The notes under the pieces: generated by a model
What the model was told of the DNA's origin: nothing
Database searches by the model: none
Seen by the model: only the letters and a program-made list of their open reading frames with translations
Assembly (NCBI GenBank): GCA_964540995.1
Contig: CAZIOU010000021.1
Location: 1-11,985 of the forward strand
Length of the DNA: 11,985 bases
Reading direction: 5' to 3'
DNA from: JAZDLR01 sp964540995
Lineage (GTDB): Bacteria; Patescibacteriota; Patescibacteriia; UBA1558; 2-01-FULL-52-15
Shown: piece after piece, positions 1 through 5,762 of the stretch
Layout: each line of letters starts with the position of its first letter
Numbering within the stretch: position 1 is the first letter of the stretch
Translations under genes and position numbers: made by a program

Positions 1-4
1 CGTC

Positions 5-67
5 AAAAGTCCCTTTCTACGAGAGACGCTGAGTGTCTCGAGCGCTCGCGGGAAGGGACTGTTTTTA
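5..67. terminator. Terminator-like folded element, possibly bidirectional
   Basis: The arms AGTCCCTT (9-16) and AAGGGACT (53-60) form an 8-bp closing stem, followed on the plus strand by GTTTTTAT. On the minus strand the same stem is followed by TTTT, so it could stop transcription both ways. Inside the stem are two more self-complementary parts: CGAGA paired with TCTCG, and the palindrome CGAGCGCTCG. The fold may therefore be a three-way junction rather than a simple hairpin. It could end a plus-strand gene outside the window and the minus-strand small membrane protein gene beside it. It could also be the 3' end of an unrecognised structured RNA. Confidence 0.55.
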
Positions 68-90
68 TCCGGATAAAGATACAATTTAAA

Positions 91-330
91 TTAGGGAGCA
101 AATTTTATGGCTTCCTCTGACGCTTTTTGTTGGGCCGGCGCTATCTGTTCATTCCAACAAGCTCCGATATCCCATCGTATCGGCCACTCAAAAATACAAT
201 TTGCAAAAAAACTATGAATAAAAATCACTGTAAAAAATACTACAAATATAATAAAAACGACAATCCATTGAAGAAACTCCTGTTTCGATATTCCGTGGGG
301 TCTCCTATAATAGTGTCGTCGTCTGCTCAT
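91..330 (-). CDS. Small single-pass membrane protein, hypothetical
   Basis: This 79-residue reading frame starts at ATG 330. It has a basic N-terminus (SRRRHYYRR), one strongly hydrophobic helix at about residues 20-42, and a C-terminal tail of about 35 residues. The positive charges before the helix predict the N-terminus in the cytoplasm and the tail outside. The tail holds two cysteines (C45 and C58) that could form a disulfide. The gene lies 102 bp downstream of the PIN-domain gene on the same strand and is followed by the terminator-like element at 5-67, so it could be the last gene of a two-gene unit. No Shine-Dalgarno site is clear. I do not recognise the family. The hydrophobic helix and sensible context favour a real gene, but it is short and has no homology support. 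Confidence 0.5.
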   Translation of the reverse strand: MSRRRHYYRRPHGISKQEFLQWIVVFIIFVVFFTVIFIHSFFANCIFEWPIRWDIGACWNEQIAPAQQKASEEAIKFAP

Positions 331-432
331 AGTAATATTCTTGCTAAAATTTATGCCAGCGATACCCTATATATGTTACATATTTGCGCTAATTTATGAA
401 ATAGCATTTATCTGGTGGATTTTATTGCGAGT

Positions 433-1527
433 TCAATTCCCTTCAAACATTAACGGGTCGTAGATGCTTCGTTCCGATCTAGAAGTTAAATCAATTTGTT
501 GAATATTTCGATGGTAAGTAAGTTCAATAGCAAATTGTTTTACGTCGGACGTTCTGTGTCTAAAATTGATAACACTTCCGGGTTCATGTATTGCCCATGA
601 ATTATATATTTTTTTGCTCACTTCTCGAACAGTTAGGACAGCACTAATACGATACATGTTACTGCCAATTTCAGACACTGAAAGATCCGTTAAGTCTTTA
701 AGGTTGTACTGATCTTTACCAGTATTATCAGATGAATTTAGAAGTGTGACCCTATTTAGCACACCGCCTGCATAAAATCCTTCTCGATCCAAAGAGGTAT
801 TAAATTGAACCATGATATCACCGGACAATCGTTTCACCTCTTGTTTTATTTCCTCATTCCGATTCTGAATTTCCAAATCAAGATTGAAGTGTTTATCTAA
901 ATAAGTGGTTAATTCCTCAGTTGACGATAAAAAATTTATCTTTTGTTCAGGATATTGAGTAAATTCTTTTTCCAATTCATCTTTCTGTTGAAATCCTCTA
1001 TCAGCACTTACTAGTATATAATCGTGCGACGGGTTCTGCTTAGCATCTCTTAGAATTGAAAGCCACATTAAACTATCTTTAAAACCCTTGTCACTACTAT
1101 CTTTTTCCCTCATAAAGGGCGGTATTTTGTGATACGCTCTATCCACAATAAGGGCCACATCACTCTTTGCGTACTTTAATGTTCCTATGTTGAGTTTTTT
1201 TAGGGTGTTTTTAGTCTCTCTTTCCAGTATCGATTTGTAATCAGGAGACTCACAGTCAACTTGTCCGAACTTTGCCTTAACTGTTTTTAGTCCTTCTATC
1301 TTAATTTTTACTTCACTAATAGTAGTGTCAATATCTCTCAGGCGGCTATATAGGCATTCTTGAATAGCAACCTCTGGAATCTGAAGCTCCACACTTTGGG
1401 CTAGTTTGTTTGTCTCAATGAATACCCTCAGATCATCTAATTCGGAACGAAAAATTTTGATAAGGTTTTCTTGTCTATTATACTTGAACGTATTAGAATC
1501 TAGGATTATCTTAACTAATCTGGGCAT
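433..1527 (-). CDS. PIN-domain (DUF4935-like) putative RNase
   Basis: The 364-residue product begins with a PIN-like strand and acidic residue (KIILDSNTF, D10). It continues with IPEVAIQE (E57), GFKDSLMWLSIL (D151) and YILVSADRGF (D176). These four acidic residues in this order match the metal-binding active site of PIN nucleases, and the middle motif resembles the DUF4935 subgroup. PIN proteins usually cut RNA, and many act as toxins or in RNA decay; which applies here is unknown. Residues from about 190 on form a second region I cannot assign. The gene is visibly richer in A and T than alaS next to it, which fits acquisition by transfer. It has no antitoxin-like partner; its downstream neighbour is a small membrane protein. 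The ATG at 1527 has no Shine-Dalgarno site. Confidence 0.75.
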   Translation of the reverse strand: MPRLVKIILDSNTFKYNRQENLIKIFRSELDDLRVFIETNKLAQSVELQIPEVAIQECLYSRLRDIDTTISEVKIKIEGLKTVKAKFGQVDCESPDYKSILERETKNTLKKLNIGTLKYAKSDVALIVDRAYHKIPPFMREKDSSDKGFKDSLMWLSILRDAKQNPSHDYILVSADRGFQQKDELEKEFTQYPEQKINFLSSTEELTTYLDKHFNLDLEIQNRNEEIKQEVKRLSGDIMVQFNTSLDREGFYAGGVLNRVTLLNSSDNTGKDQYNLKDLTDLSVSEIGSNMYRISAVLTVREVSKKIYNSWAIHEPGSVINFRHRTSDVKQFAIELTYHRNIQQIDLTSRSERSIYDPLMFEGN

Positions 1528-1546
1528 ATATCAGGTTTGTGTATGC

Positions 1547-1576
1547 AAAATACTTTTGAATCAGTGAGAATGTTAA
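1547..1576 (-). promoter_or_regulatory. Possible promoter of the PIN-domain gene
   Basis: On the minus strand, TTAACA (1571-1576) and TATTTT (1547-1552) are 18 bp apart, with five and four of six matches to the sigma-70 consensus. Transcription would start about 17 nt before the ATG at 1527. The region is AT-rich, so chance matches are likely. Confidence 0.35.
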
Positions 1577-1621
1577 GCTATCCGCTAAAAAAGCAAATAA
1601 GGGTCTAGCAAAAGGTTTATA

Positions 1622-3424
1622 TTACTCCAAAACCGCCTTCACCCGTCTCACCCCAGCAGAGCTTGCCTCTTCCTTAGTAATCTTCAACTTACCCATACCC
1701 TTGGTATTCTCCACATGCGGGCCGCCGCAGATTTCCACCGAAAATGGAGCCTGCCCTGAGCCTGCCGAAGGGCCTATGAAATAGACCTTAACTTTATCGC
1801 CGTATTTATGTTCGAAGACACCGGTAGCGCCGATAGCTTTCGCCTCTGGTACGGTCATTTCTTCGTAGTGGACGTCAAGATTACGGGCGATTTGTTCGTT
1901 AGCTAAGTCTTCTATCTGTTTGATTTGCTCCGGTGTTAGCTTATCTGGGTGCGAGAAATCAAAGCGCAGGCGCTCTTGGGTGATGTTGCTCCCCCGCTGC
2001 TCAATATGCGGTCCAAGGATGCGACGCATAGACTCCAGCATGATGTGGTTGGCAGTGTGGTACTTCGTTGACTGCTCGCTGTGATCGGCAAGGCCGCCCT
2101 TAAACTTACCTGCGCTGGCTGTGCGGGACAGGTCTTGATGAGTAGAAAGTTGAGAGTTGAAAGTTGTAAGGAGGGCTTGCTCGTCAAATGCTGTGCCAAC
2201 ACGACGTAATTCTTCGAAAAACATTTCAATCGGGAAGCCGTAGCTTTGAAATAAGTTGAAAGCAAATTCACCTAAAGCTTCCACAGACATCGTAGCAGAA
2301 TCTTTCATTCCTTTATCGAATTCTTTCAACCCTGAATCCAAAGTCTGTAGGAACTTTTCAGTTTCTTTGGTTAACTGTTCTAACACACGAGCGGAATTCC
2401 GACTTAACTCCGGATAGTCGGTGTGATATTGGCGGTTAACAAGTTGAACAATGCCGCTAAATTCCTTCGGATCATAGCCAATCATACGAGCGTGGCGGAT
2501 AGCGCGGCGGATGAGACGACGCAGGACATAGCCCTGGTCAGTATTCGACGGTTCGAGACCGGCGTCATCAGCTAGCATGAAAGTAGCCGCTTTGATATGA
2601 TCAGCGATGATTCTTAAGGATTTAACTTCCGGCTTGGATGATTTCTGACGGATTAGCTCCAGCATTTCAGATAGATACTCGATCTGGAAGACAGAACCAT
2701 AGCCATTAAGTACTGCTACGGTACGCTCTACTCCCATGCCAGTATCGACATTTTTCTGCTTCAGAGGTTCGTACGTCCCTTCAGTAGTTTTATTGAACTC
2801 CATGAACACATTGTTCCAGATTTCCAAGAACTTACCGCATTTACAACCCGGTTTACAATCATCACCACATTTTGGTTTGCCGGTGTCGTAGAAAATCTCG
2901 GTATCAGGACCACAAGGACCGGTAGATCCGACAGGACCCCAGAAATTATCGTCTTTGCCGAGGAAATAGATACGCTCTTCTGGAATGCCGACAGACTTCC
3001 AGAGTTCAAATGATTCTGTGTCTTTGGGAATATTTCCTTCTCCGGCGAAACAGGTGACGGATAGTTTTTCGTTAGGAATATTTAAATATTTCGGGGAAGT
3101 GAGGAATTCGTAGCTCCATTGGATAGATTCGGTTTTGAAATAGTCACCCAGAGACCAGTTACCCAACATTTCAAAAAAGGTCAGATGAGAGTCATCGCCA
3201 ACATCATCAATATCAGCAGTGCGGATACATTTCTGCGAATCCACCAGACGCGTGCCCCCCTGATGAGGCTCGCCCATGAGATTGGGCGTCAGCGGTTGCA
3301 TACCGGCAGGGGTGAAAAGGATCGTCGGGTCATTGACGGGGATAATAGAAGCCGACGGGATGATGGTGTGTCCCCGCTCCTGAAAAAACTGGAAGTATAA
3401 TTGTTTGAGTTGTGAGAGTTGCAT
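1622..3424 (-). CDS. alaS: Alanyl-tRNA synthetase, short form without C-Ala domain
   Basis: The enzyme attaches alanine to tRNA-Ala in the cytoplasm and hydrolyses mischarged Ser/Gly-tRNA. The 600-residue product has the class II aminoacylation core (start QLKQLYFQFFQERGH, then FFEMLGNWSLGDYFK and TGMGVER). A four-cysteine cluster follows at C186, C190, C194 and C196. The editing domain carries H456-x3-H460 and C566-x3-H570, its metal site. It ends at the family's GVRRVKAV motif, so the coiled-coil and C-Ala part of the usual roughly 870-residue enzyme is absent; short forms are common in CPR bacteria. I chose ATG 3424: the protein aligns from there, and the upstream in-frame TTG at 3460 lies inside the promoter -35 box. 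Residues 552-560 (PSAGSGQAP) look like an insertion encoded by a REP-like repeat. The gene is divergent from the small orphan gene at 3590. Confidence 0.95.
   Translation of the reverse strand: MQLSQLKQLYFQFFQERGHTIIPSASIIPVNDPTILFTPAGMQPLTPNLMGEPHQGGTRLVDSQKCIRTADIDDVGDDSHLTFFEMLGNWSLGDYFKTESIQWSYEFLTSPKYLNIPNEKLSVTCFAGEGNIPKDTESFELWKSVGIPEERIYFLGKDDNFWGPVGSTGPCGPDTEIFYDTGKPKCGDDCKPGCKCGKFLEIWNNVFMEFNKTTEGTYEPLKQKNVDTGMGVERTVAVLNGYGSVFQIEYLSEMLELIRQKSSKPEVKSLRIIADHIKAATFMLADDAGLEPSNTDQGYVLRRLIRRAIRHARMIGYDPKEFSGIVQLVNRQYHTDYPELSRNSARVLEQLTKETEKFLQTLDSGLKEFDKGMKDSATMSVEALGEFAFNLFQSYGFPIEMFFEELRRVGTAFDEQALLTTFNSQLSTHQDLSRTASAGKFKGGLADHSEQSTKYHTANHIMLESMRRILGPHIEQRGSNITQERLRFDFSHPDKLTPEQIKQIEDLANEQIARNLDVHYEEMTVPEAKAIGATGVFEHKYGDKVKVYFIGPSAGSGQAPFSVEICGGPHVENTKGMGKLKITKEEASSAGVRRVKAVLE
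1745..1773 (-). repeat. REP-like repeat inserted in frame in alaS
   Basis: On the minus strand this stretch contains CCCT and AGGG arms around TCGGCAGGCTC, followed by CAGGCT. It matches 21 of 26 positions of the element at 4415-4440, and the outer stem differs by a paired change (CCCT/AGGG here, CCCC/GGGG there). It encodes PSAGSGQAP. Bacterial AlaRS proteins normally pass directly from a Gly-Asp/Asn to Phe-Ser at this place, so the nine residues appear to be added by the repeat without breaking the frame. Confidence 0.7.
2141..2168 (+). repeat. Four degenerate 7-bp tandem units inside alaS
   Basis: The plus strand reads AGTAGAA, AGTTGAG, AGTTGAA, AGTTGTA in direct succession. They lie in alaS codons for the linker just before the editing domain and encode TTFNSQLST on the minus strand. 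The reading frame stays open. Confidence 0.55.
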
Positions 3425-3431
3425 GTAGTGA

Positions 3432-3460
3432 AATATAGGTAATTTAAGGGTTTTAGTCAA
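3432..3460 (-). promoter_or_regulatory. alaS promoter, predicted leaderless start
   Basis: On the minus strand, TTGACT (3455-3460) and TATATT (3432-3437) are separated by exactly 17 bp, with five of six matches each to the sigma-70 boxes. Seven bases lie between the -10 box and the ATG at 3424, so the mRNA should begin at or next to the start codon. This agrees with the absence of a Shine-Dalgarno site. Confidence 0.7.
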
Positions 3461-3468
3461 TTGTGTCG

Positions 3469-3489
3469 CCCCGCAATATATTGCAGGGG
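3469..3489. repeat. Palindrome between the divergent alaS and orphan-gene promoters
   Basis: The left arm CCCCGCAATA (3469-3478) pairs with TATTGC (3479-3484) and GGGG (3486-3489), leaving one bulged A at 3485. A partial second copy of the right half, TATATTGCAG, lies at 3503-3512. It sits 8 bp upstream of the alaS -35 box. It could be an operator, a REP-like element, or the remains of one. Confidence 0.55.
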
Positions 3490-3515
3490 AACGGCGCCTC
3501 AGTATATTGCAGAGC

Positions 3516-3543
3516 TTGACTGCTTGTCAGATGCAATGATAAA
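3516..3543 (+). promoter_or_regulatory. Possible promoter of the orphan gene at 3590
   Basis: TTGACT (3516-3521) is followed after 16 bp by GATAAA (3538-3543). The -35 box is good and the -10 box is moderate. Transcription from here would give a leader of about 40 nt containing a strong ribosome site. Confidence 0.45.
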
Positions 3544-3573
3544 AGGGAATTAGTTCTTTGGCTAGCTGCCACC

Positions 3574-3592
3574 AGTCAGGAGGATCACAATG
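3574..3592 (+). promoter_or_regulatory. Strong Shine-Dalgarno site that sets the start at 3590
   Basis: CAGGAGG lies six bases before the ATG at 3590. A full Shine-Dalgarno match stands out here, because the large genes in the window have none. Confidence 0.8.
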
Positions 3593-3946
3593 GCTAAGAA
3601 ATCTAAGTCAGTCAAGGCTTCTCGCAAGAAACAACCTGATAACATCGAGACTGTTCGGAATCGTGTAGCCCCCGCCATCCGAGCCCGTGCCAAGGCTCTC
3701 TCGCGTCGCATCCGGATCATCGATCAGGTCTGCCTGTTGGCCCGGCTGCGCGCTGCTCGCAAGGGAATCGAGTTGCCCAGCCTCAATAATGACTGCTTAC
3801 CCGGCATCCTGCCGCGGATCCGCAGCCTGATCAAGGCAAAGGCCGAAATCGATGTTCTGACCGACTACGGGCAGATCCCGCTGGAGGAAGTGCTGACTTC
3901 GGTTCGTGAGACCGTCGCGGCCGACAAGGCAGCCAAGAAGAAGTAA
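3590..3946 (+). CDS. Small basic orphan protein
   Basis: The product is 118 residues and I do not recognise it. It starts with a lysine-rich stretch (MAKKSKSVKASRKK), has an arginine-rich centre (RNRVAPAIRARAKALSRRIR), and ends in AADKAAKKK. Most of the rest looks helical and soluble, with no membrane segment or signal peptide. The charge suggests binding to nucleic acid or the ribosome, but no known fold is visible. The gene is richer in G and C than alaS and the PIN gene. It has its own promoter-like sequence, a strong Shine-Dalgarno site and an intrinsic terminator, so it appears to be an independent unit, expressed apart from the divergent alaS. It could belong to a lineage-specific family shared with the next small gene, whose signals are built the same way. 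Confidence 0.8.
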   Translation: MAKKSKSVKASRKKQPDNIETVRNRVAPAIRARAKALSRRIRIIDQVCLLARLRAARKGIELPSLNNDCLPGILPRIRSLIKAKAEIDVLTDYGQIPLEEVLTSVRETVAADKAAKKK

Positions 3947-3952
3947 TCTCAA

Positions 3953-3990
3953 GGCCCTACTACCATGTGTAGTAGGGCCATTATAATTTC
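3953..3990 (+). terminator. Intrinsic terminator after the 3590 gene
   Basis: An 11-bp perfect stem, GGCCCTACTAC (3953-3963) with GTAGTAGGGCC (3969-3979), closes a 5-nt loop and is followed by ATTATAATTT. The tail is only moderately T-rich. It begins 6 bp after the stop codon. Confidence 0.75.
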
Positions 3991-3999
3991 GGTGACTAC

Positions 4000-4028
4000 T
4001 TGACAGTTGTAATCAGTGTGTTTTGATA
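4000..4028 (+). promoter_or_regulatory. Possible promoter of the second orphan gene
   Basis: A perfect -35 box TTGACA (4000-4005) is followed at 17-19 bp by the poor -10 candidates TTGATA or GATAGA. The position between a terminator and a gene supports a promoter; the weak -10 box argues for caution. Confidence 0.4.
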
Positions 4029-4085
4029 GAAGTAGATCCCCCACCGAAAGTTCATTATCAATCACGTCAGAAAGGAGTAGCGACC

Positions 4086-4298
4086 ATGCCCGGAACTAAG
4101 CTCTTGGACACGGCACAGCAAGTATGTGCCGAAATGCGAACGCAGTACGCCTCGTACGGCAAGAAAGTCGAAGTTTCGGTGGATGAACACGATGGAACGC
4201 CCAAAGTGTACATTCACATCACACGACCGACCAAGTCCATCCCACATCTCCACTTTCGTCACCAAGGCATCGTGGTCAACATCGTGGTTACGCGTTAG
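4086..4298 (+). CDS. Small orphan protein, 70 residues
   Basis: I chose ATG 4086 because AAAGGAG lies eight bases before it; the longer in-frame start at TTG 4023 has no ribosome site and overlaps the promoter. The 70-residue product has an amphipathic N-terminal helix (LLDTAQQVCAEMRTQYASYG), then a part rich in beta-forming residues (KKVEVSVDEH, KVYIHITRP, GIVVNIVVTR). This suggests a small alpha/beta fold. A histidine-rich stretch, HLHFRHQG, stands between the last two strands and might bind a metal, though nothing proves this. There is no membrane segment. I do not recognise the family. The gene is followed by a seven-codon reading frame with its own Shine-Dalgarno site and then by an intrinsic terminator. 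Confidence 0.75.
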   Translation: MPGTKLLDTAQQVCAEMRTQYASYGKKVEVSVDEHDGTPKVYIHITRPTKSIPHLHFRHQGIVVNIVVTR

Positions 4299-4309
4299 GA
4301 GGCAAGGCA

Positions 4310-4333
4310 ATGGGATCGCAGATCCTGATATAG
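4310..4333 (+). CDS. Seven-codon reading frame with a strong ribosome site
   Basis: GGAGG (4298-4302) lies seven bases before ATG 4310. The frame encodes MGSQILI and stops with TAG at 4331-4333, whose last base is the first base of the terminator stem. It could be a real micropeptide, a leader whose translation affects the terminator, or the stump of a third small gene lost by deletion. The ribosome site overlaps the stop codon of the gene before it, so translation could be coupled. Confidence 0.35.
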   Translation: MGSQILI

Positions 4334-4362
4334 CCCCAATGAATTTTTCGTTGGGGCTTTTT
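4333..4362 (+). terminator. Intrinsic terminator of the small-gene cluster
   Basis: GCCCCAA (4333-4339) pairs with TTGGGGC (4351-4357). The inner bases extend the stem to 11 bp with one G-T pair and a 3-nt loop, and TTTTT follows directly. This is a textbook intrinsic terminator. Confidence 0.9.
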
Positions 4363-4412
4363 GATAGAAACACTTTTTTAAAATATCGATTTAGAGTTGT
4401 GACTGATCGCTC

Positions 4413-4443
4413 GCCCCCTCGACAAGCTCGGGGCAGGCTGGCA
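4413..4443 (+). repeat. REP-like repeat, same family as the alaS insertion
   Basis: The element reads CCCC, TCGACAAGCTC, GGGG, then CAGGCTGGCA. On the minus strand it translates as the string PELVEG, which I know from spurious predicted proteins where this repeat is abundant. It is an imperfect hairpin and lies in the convergent gap between the small genes and mnmA. The gap 4299-4638 otherwise holds the seven-codon frame, a terminator and two more inverted repeats. Confidence 0.7.
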
Positions 4444-4466
4444 TTACTTTTGTGACCAAAAGTAAT
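4443..4466. repeat. Ten-bp perfect inverted repeat next to the REP-like element
   Basis: ATTACTTTTG (4443-4452) and CAAAAGTAAT (4457-4466) surround the loop TGAC. It directly abuts the REP-like element at 4413-4443, so the two may be one composite unit. It has no T-run that would make it a clear terminator. Confidence 0.55.
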
Positions 4467-4474
4467 CAAAAGTC

Positions 4475-4549
4475 TTGGGGTCACGTAATTCGCGTGGGTC
4501 TTGCAAGCCGATTCGTTCTAACATTGGCTCAATACGTACGTGACCCCAA
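4475..4549. repeat. Seventy-five-bp element bounded by 13-bp inverted repeats
   Basis: TTGGGGTCACGTA (4475-4487) and TACGTGACCCCAA (4537-4549) are perfect inverted repeats 49 bp apart. Between them AGCC and GGCT, with TTG and CAA outside them, can form a second stem. The layout resembles a small non-autonomous mobile element or a folded RNA; neither is proven. Confidence 0.55.
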
Positions 4550-4598
4550 ACCCCCTCGGAACAATATTGAGATCTTTGATAGTTGAATCCGCGTATAA

Positions 4599-4620
4599 CA
4601 AGTAAAGAAATACTTGAGAA
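4599..4620 (-). terminator. Weak hairpin downstream of mnmA
   Basis: CAAGTA (4599-4604) and TACTTG (4611-4616) form a 6-bp stem, followed on the minus strand by TTAT. It is weak as a terminator, but it is the only hairpin directly after the mnmA stop. Confidence 0.25.
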
Positions 4621-4638
4621 TAACTTCTGGTCGATGAT

Positions 4639-5712
4639 TTAAATAATTGTGGCGCTGGCGATAAGTTCTGAACCTTGATAGAAGGCAACGATCTGGCCTG
4701 GAGTGACGGCACGTTGTTTGGTTTTGAATTTGATGGCAACGTTGGTGCTAGTCTTCTTGGTGACTATACAAGATTGGTCAGCTTGGCGATAGCGTAATTT
4801 GGCTTTGGCAGTGAGTGGGAATTTCTGTGCTGGACTAACCCAATGCCAATCAGTGGCCCTAACCTCTCGAGTGTAGAGTTGGGCATCGTTGACTTCACCG
4901 ACGGTCAAAATATTTTTCTTCACATCCTTGGCGACGACATAGCGGATCGGTCCTCCTCCGAGATCCAGTCCTCGTCTCTGCCCAATGGTGAAATAATAGA
5001 CTCCTGGGTGCTTACCAACCACCTTACCAGAAGTGTCGATGATCTTGCCTGGTTTGGGTTTGATCTTAGCTTGCAAGAAATCCAGCATCTTGACTTCACC
5101 GACGAAACAAATCCCTTGGCTATCAGGGCGATCATAGTTGGGTAAGCCAATTTTTTTGGCCAGAATACGTACTTGAGATTTCTTCATAGCGCCCAGCGGG
5201 AAGAGCGCTTGGGACAACTGTTGTTGGTTCAAGCCAGCTAGGAAATAGGATTGGTCTTTGGTGCTGTCGAGGCCTTTGAGTAGATGGAAGGCGCCGTCTC
5301 GTGATCGTTTGACGCGGGCGTAATGTCCAGTGGCGATGGCGTCCGCACCGGCACGACGCGCCAGGTGCAGGAATAATTTGAATTTGATCTCACTGTTGCA
5401 GCGGATGTCAGGATTGGGTGTCCGGCCGGCGCGGTATTCACGGTAAAGATAATCCAATACCTGCTTGCGATAATCTTTCTCCAGATCCCAAGTCTCGATC
5501 GGAATATTGAGATAGGCTGCTACTTCGTAGGCTGAGCGACGGTCTTCTTTCCACGGACATTGCAATAATTCCCCTACCCGACCGGAGAAATTCTTCATGA
5601 AGACAGCCCGGACGGTATAGCCCTGCTTTTGCAGTAAATACGCGGCGACTGCAGAGTCGACGCCGCCGGAGAGGCCGATGATGATGGAATGATTATTTTT
5701 GGGGGCAGGCAT
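4639..5712 (-). CDS. mnmA: tRNA-specific 2-thiouridylase MnmA
   Basis: MnmA activates U34 of tRNA-Lys, -Glu and -Gln with ATP and inserts sulfur to make 2-thiouridine, in the cytoplasm. The product starting at ATG 5712 has 357 residues, the usual length. The PP-loop SGGVDS lies at 15-20. The two catalytic cysteines are C105 (in IRCNSEIKF) and C202 (in GICFVGE); their 97-residue spacing equals that of E. coli C102 and C199. The tRNA-binding motif TPNPDIRCN and the C-terminal beta-barrel are present. In-frame ATG 5718 is also possible. ATG 5712 is preferred because a TTGCCA-N17-CAATAT promoter would give a leaderless mRNA there. The gene stands alone, with a folded spacer upstream that separates it from the divergent RAYT gene. 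Confidence 0.95.
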   Translation of the reverse strand: MPAPKNNHSIIIGLSGGVDSAVAAYLLQKQGYTVRAVFMKNFSGRVGELLQCPWKEDRRSAYEVAAYLNIPIETWDLEKDYRKQVLDYLYREYRAGRTPNPDIRCNSEIKFKLFLHLARRAGADAIATGHYARVKRSRDGAFHLLKGLDSTKDQSYFLAGLNQQQLSQALFPLGAMKKSQVRILAKKIGLPNYDRPDSQGICFVGEVKMLDFLQAKIKPKPGKIIDTSGKVVGKHPGVYYFTIGQRRGLDLGGGPIRYVVAKDVKKNILTVGEVNDAQLYTREVRATDWHWVSPAQKFPLTAKAKLRYRQADQSCIVTKKTSTNVAIKFKTKQRAVTPGQIVAFYQGSELIASATII

Positions 5713-5720
5713 AATCATTG

Positions 5721-5749
5721 ATATTGCCAAATTTATTGAATTCTGGCAA
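5721..5749 (-). promoter_or_regulatory. Possible mnmA promoter inside an inverted repeat
   Basis: On the minus strand TTGCCA (5744-5749) and CAATAT (5721-5726) are 17 bp apart; eight bases remain to ATG 5712. The arms ATTGCCA (5723-5729) and TGGCAAT (5744-5750) of an inverted repeat overlap both boxes, so a repressor site is conceivable. The -10 box is poor. Confidence 0.4.
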
Positions 5750-5762
5750 TCTACAAGCAATA

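Noticed and set aside
1936..2271. Other-frame reading frame inside alaS
   Set aside because: It overlaps a clearly conserved gene in another frame and resembles no family.
3425..3460. Longer alaS start at TTG 3460
   Set aside because: The TTG is part of the -35 box TTGACT; the extra 12 residues do not resemble the AlaRS N-terminus, and ATG 3424 fits both family alignment and promoter.
4021..4369. Direct repeat TTTTGATAGAA at 4021-4031 and 4359-4369 around the second orphan gene
   Set aside because: An 11-bp match in 12 kb is expected by chance several times; no target-site or border evidence supports it.
4062..4484. 140-codon minus-strand frame
   Set aside because: It is antisense to the 4086 gene, runs through the terminator and REP-like repeat, and has no ribosome site.
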